Source: Paenibacillus_AA sp045062745 (GTDB taxonomy: Bacteria; Bacillota; Bacilli; Paenibacillales; NBRC-103111). Taken from it: 64,000 nucleotides of DNA. Made by a program: the position numbers and the translations under genes. The stretch is from contig NZ_JBJGED010000033.1 of NCBI RefSeq assembly GCF_045062745.1, forward strand, positions 1 to 64,000, read 5' to 3'. Positions 44,374 through 53,956 of this stretch are shown here, piece by piece. The notes beneath the pieces were generated by a model. That model had not been told where the DNA came from, searched no databases, and saw nothing but the letters and a program-made list of their open reading frames with translations. How positions within the stretch are numbered: the stretch's first letter is position 1; each line of letters starts with the position of its first letter.

Positions 44374-45342
44374 CTATTGCGACAATCGCATGGAAAGCTC
44401 ATACAGCTCGTGGTTGAATTCCTTCTTCGCATGCACGACAGTGTCGATGTCGGTCACGGTCAGCTCGCCCTTGATCACGCCGCAGGCTTTGCCGGAGTCG
44501 CCCTCCATCAGCTTCCGTACGGCGAAGTCGCCCAACCGGCTCGCGAGAATGCGGTCGTTGTGCGTAGGCGTCCCGCCGCGTTGAATGTGCCCGAGCACCG
44601 TGACGCGCGGTTCGATGCCTTGGGTTTCCTTGATATGGTCGGCCACGCCTTGCGCGCTGCCGTAGCCTTCCGCGACGACCACGATGCTGTGCCGCTTCCC
44701 GGTGTTGAAGTTGTCCTTCATCCGGTTGCCGACATCGTCCAGGCTGAACGGAACCTCGGGCACGAGGATCGTCTCGGCCCCGCTCGCGAGTCCGGCATAC
44801 AGCGCGATGTCGCCGCAGTGGCGGCCCATCACTTCGACGACCGAAGAACGCTCGTGCGAGCTCATCGTGTCCCGCAGCTTGTTAATTGCGTCGACGACGA
44901 TGCTGACGGCCGTGTCGAAGCCGATCGTGTAATCCGTGAACGGGATGTCGTTGTCGATCGTTCCGGGCAGCCCCATCGTCTTGATCCCCAGCTTGCTCAG
45001 CTTATTCGCGCCTTGGTACGAGCCGTCGCCCCCGATGACGACCAGCCCGTCGATCCCGCGGCGGCGAAGGTTGTCGGCCCCGGCCTGCTGGCCTTCGGGC
45101 GTAATAAACTCTTTGCAGCGCGCGGTTTGAAGAATCGTCCCCCCACGCTGGATAATATCCCCCACGCTGCGAAGATCCATTTGCCGAATATCGTCATTGA
45201 TGAGTCCCGCGTACCCGCGCTGCACCGCATACACTTCCAGCCCGTGGAACAGGGCGCTGCGAACGACCGCGCGAACGGCCGCATTCATACCTTGCGAATC
45301 CCCGCCGCTCGTCAGAACGGCAATTGATTTTACGGATGACAT
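44374..45342 (-). CDS. pfkA: ATP-dependent 6-phosphofructokinase
   Basis: 322 aa from the ATG at 45342. ATP loop GGDGSYQGANKL, catalytic TIDNDIPFTDYTIGFDTA with the base Asp, and regulatory GGDSQGMNAAVR. Its AAAGGTGG ribosome site lies inside the end of ytpB, and only one base separates the two genes. This is a typical prokaryotic Pfk; the pyruvate kinase gene that usually follows is absent. Confidence 0.95.
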   Translation of the reverse strand: MSSVKSIAVLTSGGDSQGMNAAVRAVVRSALFHGLEVYAVQRGYAGLINDDIRQMDLRSVGDIIQRGGTILQTARCKEFITPEGQQAGADNLRRRGIDGLVVIGGDGSYQGANKLSKLGIKTMGLPGTIDNDIPFTDYTIGFDTAVSIVVDAINKLRDTMSSHERSSVVEVMGRHCGDIALYAGLASGAETILVPEVPFSLDDVGNRMKDNFNTGKRHSIVVVAEGYGSAQGVADHIKETQGIEPRVTVLGHIQRGGTPTHNDRILASRLGDFAVRKLMEGDSGKACGVIKGELTVTDIDTVVHAKKEFNHELYELSMRLSQ

Positions 45343-45343
45343 A

Positions 45344-46435
45344 TCATGATCCACCTTTCTTGCGTATCCACATACTATTCGCCCAGAAGAACAGCCGGGT
45401 CATCGGACTGCCCTTCATGAGCCGCTTCGTCATCTCCCGGACCTCGGGCTGCCCGTTCACCTTCGGATCGGACAAGTAGAGAGCCAGCAAGCCTTCGATA
45501 ATCATGCGGTGGAACGAAGCGTGGCGCAGGGAAGCGATGTCCGCCCTCGCCCGCTCCGCGATCCAGGCCAACCGGTTCACCGTCAGCTCCGCATCCTCGT
45601 AATAATGGCAAAAATTCAAATCCCCGCCTATCAAATCTTCCTCTTGATCGATTAAATAATCGAGCAGGATGTGCAGCCCGCACACATAAGGAAAATAAGC
45701 CTGCATGATCACATCCGCCTGCTCCGGGTCGAGCTGTTCGTCCGAGGCGGCCAGGAACAAATAAAACACCCCGAGCGTCGAACCCGTCGCCGCGGCGAAT
45801 TCATTCCATTGCAGCTCCGGGTACGAGTCCCGGTAGCGTTCCCACCACCCGAGCAGCTCCGACTCTCGCAGATCGAGGCGAATATGCTTGTACACCTGCA
45901 AATCGCAATATAGCCCGACCAGCCGCTCGACGCGTCCTTGCACATGCGCATACCCGGGCAGCCGGCCGATGCACGATTGACACGTCCGCACGAGCTCGTG
46001 CAAATACCCTCCGTCCTCCCGCTCCGCACGGAACGCATAATAGTCCTTGAGCGGCGCCGAAGGATCGACGGCATCGAGCATCGACTGATGCAGGCGGCGA
46101 AAATCGGCCGCATCGAGCGAGGTGCTCCGGTCGCACAAATTGTCCAAATAATCGCTGATCGTCTGAAACGCAACAATCAGAGGAAGCAGCACATGGCGCA
46201 TCGGGAGATTGGCCGCCGCATAGACCGCGCCGCCCTGACAATGGAACGCCTTGTGCGTCATGCTGGCGATCGCTTGCTTGCGCAGCTCCGGATCGGGCAT
46301 CCGGTCGGCAACCGCCCGCCACGACGCGAGCTCGGCCTGCACCTCCGGAAGCACGTACCGGTACACGCGGTGCATCAGAACGACCGGATTGCGGGGAACT
46401 TGGGCTGAGCTGAACCTAGATCTCGTCACTTTCAT
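45344..46435 (-). CDS. ytpB: Tetraprenyl-beta-curcumene synthase (YtpB, DUF2600)
   Basis: 363 aa, mostly helical. The Asp-rich prenyl-diphosphate motif is SDYLDNLCD near residue 95, and a second acidic region lies at DYLIDQEEDLIGGD. DUF2600 members in Bacillus make C35 tetraprenyl-beta-curcumene from heptaprenyl diphosphate, precursor of the sporulenes-like sesquarterpenes. No sqhC cyclase is in the window. Coupled to pfkA by position. Confidence 0.9.
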   Translation of the reverse strand: MKVTRSRFSSAQVPRNPVVLMHRVYRYVLPEVQAELASWRAVADRMPDPELRKQAIASMTHKAFHCQGGAVYAAANLPMRHVLLPLIVAFQTISDYLDNLCDRSTSLDAADFRRLHQSMLDAVDPSAPLKDYYAFRAEREDGGYLHELVRTCQSCIGRLPGYAHVQGRVERLVGLYCDLQVYKHIRLDLRESELLGWWERYRDSYPELQWNEFAAATGSTLGVFYLFLAASDEQLDPEQADVIMQAYFPYVCGLHILLDYLIDQEEDLIGGDLNFCHYYEDAELTVNRLAWIAERARADIASLRHASFHRMIIEGLLALYLSDPKVNGQPEVREMTKRLMKGSPMTRLFFWANSMWIRKKGGS

Positions 46436-46526
46436 TGTTCCTCCATACCAGTACGAGGATAAGATATAGGTTCTATTATAGTATAAAAGCCCTCAAAGCC
46501 CCAAATAGACCAAATCGCCGATCCGA

Positions 46527-46841
46527 TCACGAATGCATGCGGGAAGAAAACTCCTGGTTGACCCGATACCAAATGTGCAAGTCCGTAATGCAGCTGGCCA
46601 GCTCTGCAATTTCCCGATTCAGCGCGCATGACAGCGGGAAATCGTCCTCCACGTTCAACTGAAGCTGCTTGCGGATAATGACTTGCTCGAGGGACATGAT
46701 CCGGTCCGGAATGCGGCCGCGGATTTGCTCCCAATAAACGAGCATCTCCGCTCGCTCCGCCTCGCTGTACTGCCCCCACTCCCGATCCAATTCGGGCAGT
46801 TCAATGCCCAGCCGATCATTGTATTGAAACACGTTTCTCAT
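46527..46841 (-). CDS. Small acidic helical protein of unknown function
   Basis: 104 aa, starts RNVFQYNDRLGIELPELDREW; helical with abundant E/R, few hydrophobic stretches. It is a coding unit by its open frame and length, with AAGAACAGATGAG at the start; no family recognised. May be linked to the ytpB side (91 bp apart). Confidence 0.6.
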   Translation of the reverse strand: MRNVFQYNDRLGIELPELDREWGQYSEAERAEMLVYWEQIRGRIPDRIMSLEQVIIRKQLQLNVEDDFPLSCALNREIAELASCITDLHIWYRVNQEFSSRMHS

Positions 46842-47028
46842 CTGTTCTTACCCCTTTATATACCCGAGAATAACTGTACCATGCGTGCAAGCGTCCCGCC
46901 AAGTAAAAAATGTTAGCAGACCCAGGCATCCTTGGCCGACAATTCCCGCCATTTTATTGCCAGATCGGAGCGGCGGATTTATACTAATCTGTATTAGCTT
47001 TTTAGGGTGTCTGGGGGAGTACGTTAAC

Positions 47029-48369
47029 ATGATCGAATCCGAGAGCAAGCAGCTGACCATGAGGCAGCTTTTTGCTTTTTTTATCCCGCTCGGCTTGTCG
47101 GCCAGTCTCGTCACGATCTCGCACGTCATCATCAACAGCACGCTCGCCCGCTCCGCGCATCCGGAGACGATCATCGCCAGCTACGCCATCGGCCTCAGCA
47201 TGCTCGGCATTATCGAGCGGCCGGCAATTCTGCTGCGCCAGACGTGCTCGGCGCTCGTGCGCGACCGCATCTCGTTCCGGGCGATGAGCGTCATCGCCGT
47301 TTACATGATTCTCGCCATGGCCGCAGGAGGGCTCATCCTCTCTTACACCCCGGTCGGCCGGTGGATTTTCCTGCACGCCTTCGGTGCGGACGAAGCCTTA
47401 TTGAGTCGCATCCTGAACGTGTATCGCGTGCTGATGTTCGTCTCGATCTTCTCCGCCATTCGCTGCCTGTACCACGGCATCATCATCAGCAACATGCGGA
47501 CCAAATGGCTGACGATCGGGATGATCGTCCGATTGGCCGCCATGTACGCGCTGTCGCTGTTCTTCATCCAGACCGATCGGGTGACGAGCGGGCAAGTCGG
47601 GGCCATCATCTTCCTCGTCGGCATGATGATCGAAGCCGGGGTCAGCGTCTGGGAAGGCCGGAAGGTCGCCCGTTCGCTGCCGGAGAAGCTGAAGGATCAC
47701 CCGGTGGAGAAGCCGAAGCAAATTTTTCAGTTTTACCGGCCGCTGCTGTTCTCCTCCCTGATCGTCATTTTAGTCGGCCCTTCCATTAATGCGCTGCTGG
47801 GCAAAACGTCCGACTTCGAGCTGGCCGTCGCCTCGTTCGCCATTGCCGCCAGCCTGGCGCAGCTCGTGCACAGCTTCTTTTCCTATATGCACCAGATCGT
47901 GCTGAATTTTTATCGCCGGGACAAAAGAATCGTGCTGCGGTTCGCTACCCTGCTCAGTTTGATTCCGCCGCTCCTGATCGGCATTTTGGGCTACACGCCC
48001 GTCGGGCCGTGGTTCATGGAGCATGTCATGGGCGTGAACGAACGGTTAATGACGGCCAGTCTGTATGCGCTCCGTATTTTTATGTTGTACGAGCTCGTCT
48101 TTCCTTGGCTCGACTTTTGCAACGGCATCGTACTCCTGCGCGGGGAGACGCGAATCATGCTGTTCTCCCAGACGGCGAACATCGTCGTGACCTTGACTAC
48201 GCTAATCGCGTGCATTGTGCTCGCTCCGGAATGGAACGGGATGATCGGCTCCCTGTCGCAATCGCTCGGACTAGTGGCCGAGATCGGGGTCGTCCTGTTC
48301 GTACTGCGTGCCGCATCGAGAAAAGCCGAACGCAACCTGGCGACCGGCCTTACTTCGCATAAAGGATGA
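47029..48369 (+). CDS. MATE-like multidrug/lipid flippase
   Basis: 446 aa with about 12 helices, two halves of similar layout (first at ~15-210, second at ~235-435, with FYRPLLFSSLIVILVGPSINALL). Start ATG 47029, GGGGGAG upstream. MATE/MVF superfamily; substrate unknown. Its stop is 6 nt from the next MFS gene. Confidence 0.82.
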   Translation: MIESESKQLTMRQLFAFFIPLGLSASLVTISHVIINSTLARSAHPETIIASYAIGLSMLGIIERPAILLRQTCSALVRDRISFRAMSVIAVYMILAMAAGGLILSYTPVGRWIFLHAFGADEALLSRILNVYRVLMFVSIFSAIRCLYHGIIISNMRTKWLTIGMIVRLAAMYALSLFFIQTDRVTSGQVGAIIFLVGMMIEAGVSVWEGRKVARSLPEKLKDHPVEKPKQIFQFYRPLLFSSLIVILVGPSINALLGKTSDFELAVASFAIAASLAQLVHSFFSYMHQIVLNFYRRDKRIVLRFATLLSLIPPLLIGILGYTPVGPWFMEHVMGVNERLMTASLYALRIFMLYELVFPWLDFCNGIVLLRGETRIMLFSQTANIVVTLTTLIACIVLAPEWNGMIGSLSQSLGLVAEIGVVLFVLRAASRKAERNLATGLTSHKG

Positions 48370-48375
48370 TTGATC

Positions 48376-49590
48376 ATGTCTTCTACACCCGTATCAAACC
48401 GTAAATCTTTGCCGGCTGCCGCCGCGGGCGAACATCGTCTCCCTACAATCCGCGATGAAGCGATCCTGCGTATGTTCTCGTTCGCCTTCTACTTGACCAT
48501 GGCGCTGACGGTGTCCTTCTTCCCGCTCTACTTCAACTATAAGGGCTACAGCAAAATCCAGATCGGCGCCCTGTACTCCATCGGTCCGTTGGTCGGGATC
48601 TTCGCCAACTTGTTCTGGGGGCTGCTCAGCGACAAGTACCAGACGATCAAAAAATGGCTCATCGTTATGCTGGCCGGACAGCTGATCGTTATGCTGCTGT
48701 TGATCAACATCGATACGCTGGCGCTCCTGTATACGCTGATGACGTTCTTCTACTTTTTTCAAACGCCGATCAACCCCTTGAACGACAGCCTGATCATGCT
48801 TACGATCAAGGATTCGCGCAAAAGCTATGCCTCCTTCCGCGTCTGGGGCTCGCTCGGCTTCGCGTTCTCAGCGCTTGTGTTCGGCATGCTGCTGAAGCAG
48901 ATCGGCATCCAATATACGATGACGCTGACGATGGGGACGATCACCCTCTCACTCGTACTCGCAGCACTGCTGCGCGACCGGACGGGCAGCAGCTCCGGCA
49001 AGATCCAATTCGCCGGCTTCGGCCAAGTGATCGGCTCCCGGCGCTTTCTCTGGTTCCTCGTCATGATCTTCATCCTGTCGATCGCACACCGGATGAATGA
49101 CGGCTTCCTTGCCTTGTACTTGCGCGAGCTGGGAGCGAGCGATTCGATCGTCGGCTGGGCGTGGACCGCTTCCGCGCTTAGCGAGATCCCGGTGTTCTTC
49201 TTCCTGAGCAAGCACGGGCACAAGTACAAGGAGCTCCCGCTGCTCATGATAGCCGGCCTCGTCTACACCGTGCGCTTCACGCTCGTCAGCTTCGTGACCC
49301 AGCCGGAATGGATCATCCCGCTGCAGCTGATGCACAGCTTCTCCTTCGGCATCTTCCTGTTCACCGCGCTCCGGTACATGATGCAGCTCATCCCGGACCG
49401 GTTCCGGGCGACCGGACAAGCGATCTACGCCGTCGTCTGGTCGTGTATGGCCGGTCTCGCGAGCGGGATCATCGGCGGCTGGATCTTCGACGCTTGGGGG
49501 CCTCATGTGATGTACCGAGTGGCGGCGTGCTGCGCCCTCATCGCCAGTGTCTGTTTCTTCCTCACCTACTTCCGCTCGCGCGATCAGTAG
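48376..49590 (+). CDS. MFS transporter (paralogue of the 37.5-kb gene)
   Basis: 404 aa. An N-terminal ~30-residue basic/Ala stretch precedes 12 helices. SYASFRVWGSLGF and HRMNDGFLALYL mirror SYGSIRLWGSIGF and HRMNDVMI in the gene at 37495-38664. Just after the MATE-like gene, so the two may form an export pair. Start ATG 48376 has AAAGGA upstream. Confidence 0.88.
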   Translation: MSSTPVSNRKSLPAAAAGEHRLPTIRDEAILRMFSFAFYLTMALTVSFFPLYFNYKGYSKIQIGALYSIGPLVGIFANLFWGLLSDKYQTIKKWLIVMLAGQLIVMLLLINIDTLALLYTLMTFFYFFQTPINPLNDSLIMLTIKDSRKSYASFRVWGSLGFAFSALVFGMLLKQIGIQYTMTLTMGTITLSLVLAALLRDRTGSSSGKIQFAGFGQVIGSRRFLWFLVMIFILSIAHRMNDGFLALYLRELGASDSIVGWAWTASALSEIPVFFFLSKHGHKYKELPLLMIAGLVYTVRFTLVSFVTQPEWIIPLQLMHSFSFGIFLFTALRYMMQLIPDRFRATGQAIYAVVWSCMAGLASGIIGGWIFDAWGPHVMYRVAACCALIASVCFFLTYFRSRDQ

Positions 49591-49644
49591 CAACAGTTCC
49601 GTCCAGGGCGCATATACTGCTCACAAAAACAGGAGGGATCAGCC

Positions 49645-50142
49645 GTGCCGGATCCTTATATTGGCGAGATTCGTATATTCGGCTTTAATTTCGCCCCTGA
49701 CGGTTGGGCGCTCTGCGATGGTCAACTGCTGCCGATCAGCTCGAATACCGCCTTATTCTCGTTGCTGGGAACGCAATACGGCGGGAACGGGACGACGCAC
49801 TTCGCCTTGCCCGATCTGCGGGGACGCGTCCCGATCGGTCAGGGGGGCGGCTTCGTCGTCGGCCAGTCCGGGGGCGAGCCGACCCATACCCTCAGCGTAC
49901 CCGAACTGCCTAGCCATTCACATGACGCGATGGGCAGCACGGACGGTGCCAACAGCGCCCTGCCGGTCAACCGGACATGGGCGCTCGCCAATAACCTTGC
50001 CTATCACGAAACCGTTAACGCTCCGATGAATCCCGCCGCGATCGCTTCGGTCGGCGGCAACCAGCCGCACAACAATATGCAGCCTTTCCTGACCTTGAAT
50101 TTCTGCATCGCGTTGGAGGGCTCATTCCCGCCCCGACCCTAG
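49645..50142 (+). CDS. Phage-tail-collar domain protein (microcystin-dependent-protein type)
   Basis: 165 aa, GTG start with AGGAGGG. Opening YIGEIRIFGFNFAPDGWALCDGQLLPIS, then YGGNGTTHFALPDLRGRVPIG and a closing QPFLTLNFCIALEG match the tail-collar/MdpB family. No phage genes are nearby, so it is probably a surface or secreted tail-fibre-like protein. Followed by the collagen-like gene. Confidence 0.9.
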   Translation: MPDPYIGEIRIFGFNFAPDGWALCDGQLLPISSNTALFSLLGTQYGGNGTTHFALPDLRGRVPIGQGGGFVVGQSGGEPTHTLSVPELPSHSHDAMGSTDGANSALPVNRTWALANNLAYHETVNAPMNPAAIASVGGNQPHNNMQPFLTLNFCIALEGSFPPRP

Positions 50143-50259
50143 TTCATGTAGCGCCGGAACAAGCGGAAAACAGGCGCCTCCCCTAGTCACTTGACCAAGT
50201 CTAGTCCCCCTCCGCCGCATACACTGAGACAAATGACGGATAAGGGGGGCTTGAGTGTT

Positions 50260-51432
50260 GTGCCCAGCTGCACACGAAAACGCGTAGTCCGTAAAAAGGT
50301 TAAACTCCATAAATGCCGCAGCCCGAGAACGGTCCGAAAGCTGCGATGCAAATGGATTTGCCGGAAAGGCAAACTGAAAAAGCTCCATGGCCGCCGCCTT
50401 CGCTCTATCTGCTGCATTCGGGGCCCGCGGGGCCTGCGGGGACGCAGAGGGCGGATCGGCGCAGCCGGACCGCAGGGCCCGGCCGGCCCTGCGGGACCGC
50501 AAGGTGCTTCCGGGACACAGGCCGCTTACGGGAACGGCTCGGCCGGCGAGCTGATCGTCCCGGCCGGACAGGTGCTGGATCTAAGTACACCTAGCGGGGC
50601 GGCAACTCTACCGGCCGGCTCTAACCTGCAGTTCTCCAGAATTGAAATCGCCGGCACGTTGATTCTTCCTAGCGGACTCGTGCTCCAATCCACAGGTCCG
50701 GTCGTCGTCACTGGATCCATCGTGATCCTGCCGGGCGCCCAAGACTCCGGGAAGGGCACCCCGAATCCCGGCGTCTCGCTTGCGGATGCCGGGCCCTATA
50801 ACGGGGGCATCGGGCTCAGCCCCCTGCAATCGACCCGGATTCTCTCTTCCGCCGTTGCGGGCGGGGCGGGGAGCCGGGTGCTTCTAGGCGGAGGCGGTGA
50901 AGGCGGAGGAGGACTGACGCTGCTGGCCCAAGGCCCGATCCAAATCGCCAGCGGAGCCGTGGTGTCCGCCGCTGGCCGCGACGGGACGAATCCGCAGACG
51001 CCCGGCAGGGGCATTGTCGGAAGCGGCGGCGGGGCGGGCGGGACCCTCGTGATCGCGTCGAAACAGGCGATGACGATCGCGGGTACGCTCGATGCAAGCG
51101 GCGGGGACGGTGCCGATGGCTGGGATGGCAACGGAGGAGACGGCGAAGGCGGCGGCGGAGGAGGAGGAGGGGGCATCATTTATCTCCTCTCTTCCAGTCC
51201 TCCGGCCGTTACCGGAACGCTGCAAGTTAACGGCGGTCAAGGCGGAGCCAACGCTTCAGGCGTTACCGGCCTCATCACGATCGGCGGAGGCGGCGGCGCG
51301 AATGGCGGGAACGGCGGCAATGGCGGCGGCACTCCCGTAACGGGGCAACCCCCTGTTGCCGCCGGGCCGGGGCAAGCCGGCCAAGTGCTGCAAACCGTCA
51401 CACCGGAACCCGAAGCATTATTCCTCTTCTAG
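50260..51432 (+). CDS. Collagen-like, glycine-rich protein with a basic Cys-rich head
   Basis: 390 aa from the GTG at 50260 (AAGGGGGG upstream); an ATG at 50233 is also possible. The head (residues ~1-55) is very basic with several Cys (RKRVVRKKVKLHKCRS, WICRKGKLKK). A short collagen-like tract of about ten Gly-X-Y triplets follows (GPRGLRGRRGRIGAAGPQGP), then a ~280-residue Gly/Ala/Thr-rich beta-helix-like region with Gly runs. No signal peptide. Resembles spore-surface (BclA-like) or tail-fibre adhesins; the partner may be the tail-collar protein just upstream. Confidence 0.75.
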   Translation: MPSCTRKRVVRKKVKLHKCRSPRTVRKLRCKWICRKGKLKKLHGRRLRSICCIRGPRGLRGRRGRIGAAGPQGPAGPAGPQGASGTQAAYGNGSAGELIVPAGQVLDLSTPSGAATLPAGSNLQFSRIEIAGTLILPSGLVLQSTGPVVVTGSIVILPGAQDSGKGTPNPGVSLADAGPYNGGIGLSPLQSTRILSSAVAGGAGSRVLLGGGGEGGGGLTLLAQGPIQIASGAVVSAAGRDGTNPQTPGRGIVGSGGGAGGTLVIASKQAMTIAGTLDASGGDGADGWDGNGGDGEGGGGGGGGGIIYLLSSSPPAVTGTLQVNGGQGGANASGVTGLITIGGGGGANGGNGGNGGGTPVTGQPPVAAGPGQAGQVLQTVTPEPEALFLF

Positions 51433-51451
51433 TGCAACCTCATCTCCAAAT

Positions 51452-51487
51452 AAAACGGCCAACGTCTGCACGTTGGCCGTCTTTGCT
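51452..51487. terminator. Terminator after the collagen-like gene
   Basis: ACGGCCAACGT-CTGC-ACGTTGGCCGT, with T/A-rich flanks; also serves the convergent gene. Confidence 0.9.
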
Positions 51488-51490
51488 TCC

Positions 51491-51982
51491 TTATGGCTTC
51501 ACATCTACGATCAGCTTGTCGAACGGTTTGTCGTTCAAGAACACTTCCAGCTTCCACAGTCCCGGAGAGGATAAGCCGAACCGGCCTCCGCTCTGAGCCG
51601 TCGCTCCGGCGTCATTCGAACCTTTCGTAATCGGCCATTCATACAGCTGTACGGTCTGTCCGCTGTCCTTATGCGTGGCGGTCAGCTTGTACTTGCCGGT
51701 CATGTCCGATTCGCGCCCCCAGAAATACAAATAATAGAGGCCGCCGCGGTTCGCCTTGAACAGCGTGTCGGTCGGATTCGAGACTTTGACGATCCCGAAC
51801 TTGCCCTCATGTCCGTAAAGGGTCATCCTTCCGATCTGGAACGAGTCCGTCACCTTCCACAGGTCGGGCTTGTTGGCCTGCAGGTAAATGGATAAACCGA
51901 AAATAAATACCGCAATGATCCCTAGGGATTGCCAAGTTTCCCTTTTAGACGTCTTCACTGCCGTCTGCACTGTCGTCTCCAC
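51491..51982 (-). CDS. Membrane-anchored beta-rich protein of unknown function
   Basis: 163 aa. One N-terminal helix (~20-37, GIIAVFIFGLSIYL) then an extracytoplasmic beta domain with YLYFWGRES and a closing GLWKLEVFLNDKPF. It somewhat resembles DUF4871-type proteins, but this is not certain. Convergent with the collagen-like gene. Confidence 0.7.
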   Translation of the reverse strand: METTVQTAVKTSKRETWQSLGIIAVFIFGLSIYLQANKPDLWKVTDSFQIGRMTLYGHEGKFGIVKVSNPTDTLFKANRGGLYYLYFWGRESDMTGKYKLTATHKDSGQTVQLYEWPITKGSNDAGATAQSGGRFGLSSPGLWKLEVFLNDKPFDKLIVDVKP

Positions 51983-52160
51983 GACCGATCACGACCTTAG
52001 CCCAGTGTCCATTTCACCATAAACATACCATATTTTAGATTCCGCGAAAACGGGGAAAATAAGGAGATGGCAGGAATTTCATCACCCCGAATCGAATCGT
52101 ATAGACGACCCCTTCCCAGGGGGTTCGCACAACCGTGCAGATTGTATCAGGAGGTTCGCT

Positions 52161-53093
52161 ATGTCGCAAGAAATCGTAGTCCAATTGCGCAACGTTACGA
52201 AGCGGATTGGCAGCAAGACGATCGTCGATCACTTAACTTTCGATGTTCCGAGGGGCGAAGTGTTCGGCTTTCTAGGACCCAACGGCGCCGGGAAAACGAC
52301 CACGATCCGCATGATGGTCGGCCTCATCTCCATGACGGAAGGCCAGGTGCTCGTGAACGGCATCGACGTGAGCCGCAATTTCGAGCAGGCGATGAAGCAC
52401 ATCGGGGCCATCGTCGAAAACCCGGAGCTGTACAAATTTCTGACCGGTTACCAAAATCTTATACACTTCGCTCGGATGATGCCGGGGATTACGAAGGAGC
52501 GGATCGACGAAGTGGTCCGGCTGGTCAAGCTCGAGAACCGGATCCACGACAAGGTGAAGACGTACTCCCTCGGGATGCGGCAGCGTCTCGGCGTCGCGCA
52601 AGCGATTCTGCACCGGCCGGACGTGCTGATCCTGGACGAGCCTACGAACGGCCTCGATCCGGAGGGGATCCGCGAGCTACGCGACTACTTGCGCCAGCTC
52701 GCCCGCACCGAAGGGACGGCCATCATCGTCTCCAGCCATCTGCTGTCGGAGATGGAGCTGATGTGCGACCGCGTGGCCATTATCCAGAACGGCAAGCTTG
52801 TCAACGTCCAGGCGATGCGCGAAATGGTGCAGCAGCAGACCGACGAAGCCCGACTCGTCGTCTTCGAGGTAGACGAGCCTCAGCGGGCCATCCATCTGCT
52901 CACCGATACGGTCACCGTTGGAGAAGCCGCCGTCACGCAGGAAGGCGTCACGTTGTACTTGCAGCGGGAGCAGATCCCAAACGCGATCCAGCAGCTCGTA
53001 CAGGGCAATGTGCGCATTTACTCGGTGAAAGCCGCCTCCATGACGCTGGAGGACAAATTCCTGGAGCTGACAAGGGGGGGCCAAATTGTCTAA
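52161..53093 (+). CDS. ABC transporter ATPase, BcrA-like
   Basis: 310 aa. Walker A GPNGAGKTT, signature YSLGMRQRLG, Walker B LILDEPTNGLDPEG and switch His SSHLL. C-terminal ~85-residue extension. CAGGAGG precedes the ATG. With the next gene it forms a peptide-antibiotic-type exporter pair. Confidence 0.93.
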   Translation: MSQEIVVQLRNVTKRIGSKTIVDHLTFDVPRGEVFGFLGPNGAGKTTTIRMMVGLISMTEGQVLVNGIDVSRNFEQAMKHIGAIVENPELYKFLTGYQNLIHFARMMPGITKERIDEVVRLVKLENRIHDKVKTYSLGMRQRLGVAQAILHRPDVLILDEPTNGLDPEGIRELRDYLRQLARTEGTAIIVSSHLLSEMELMCDRVAIIQNGKLVNVQAMREMVQQQTDEARLVVFEVDEPQRAIHLLTDTVTVGEAAVTQEGVTLYLQREQIPNAIQQLVQGNVRIYSVKAASMTLEDKFLELTRGGQIV

Positions 53094-53847
53094 TCTGTTC
53101 GCGCTCATTCAGAATGAGAACATGAAGATTTACCGCCGACCGCGCAACTGGATCATGATGGGGATGCTGCTCGTCATCGCCCTTGTCGTCGCGATCATCA
53201 TGAAGACGGTCGGGGACGGCGAGAGCAGCATGGTCGAATTCATGAACATCGGCAAAAACTTCACCATGTTCGTGTTCATCTTCTCCGTAGTCGTCACCGC
53301 CGAGATCGTAGCCGGGGAGTTCACCTGGGGGACGATCAAGCTGCTGCTCATTCGACCGGCGACCCGCTCCAAAATTTTGCTGTCCAAATACATTGCCGCA
53401 CTTCTGTACTTGCTGCTGCTGCTCGTCGTGAACTACATCGCGACGGCAATCGTCGGGCTGATTTTCTTCGGGAACGGCGATGCCGGCAACCTTACGATGC
53501 TGAGCGTCCTCCAAGCGTACGGCTATACCATGATCGACCTGTTCATGAACTTGACGTTCGCCTTCATGATCTCGTCCGTATTCCGTAGCAGCGTACTGGC
53601 TATCGCGCTGACGTTCATCCTGACGTTTCTCTCCGGTACGGTCATGCAGGTGCTCGTACAGCTGAAATACAGCTGGGCCAAGTACATCCTGTTCGCCAAC
53701 ACCGATCTGTCGCAGTATGCGGCCGGGCACAAGCCGATGCTCGAGGGCATGACACTGCCGTTCTCGCTTACGATGCTCGCCGTGTACTACATCGTCTTCG
53801 TCGCGTTGTCCTGGACGGTATTCAGCAAGCGGGACGTGGCCGGCTAG
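53086..53847 (+). CDS. ABC-2 permease of the BcrA-like exporter
   Basis: 253 aa, six helices, TTG start overlapping the ATPase stop by 8 nt, with AGGGGGG upstream. EIVAGEFTWGTIKLLLIRP is the conserved ABC-2 loop. Resistance or export role inferred from the BcrAB-type arrangement; no two-component system is adjacent. Confidence 0.9.
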   Translation: MSNLFALIQNENMKIYRRPRNWIMMGMLLVIALVVAIIMKTVGDGESSMVEFMNIGKNFTMFVFIFSVVVTAEIVAGEFTWGTIKLLLIRPATRSKILLSKYIAALLYLLLLLVVNYIATAIVGLIFFGNGDAGNLTMLSVLQAYGYTMIDLFMNLTFAFMISSVFRSSVLAIALTFILTFLSGTVMQVLVQLKYSWAKYILFANTDLSQYAAGHKPMLEGMTLPFSLTMLAVYYIVFVALSWTVFSKRDVAG

Positions 53848-53956
53848 GCGCGAGGTGTACAAGGCTTCGCGATTCCGCTATAATGGAGGTTGTGTTTTAG
53901 GACCTGGTCACAACATCCATGGCAGATCACTTCATTGAAAGAGGCGGAACCAAGCG

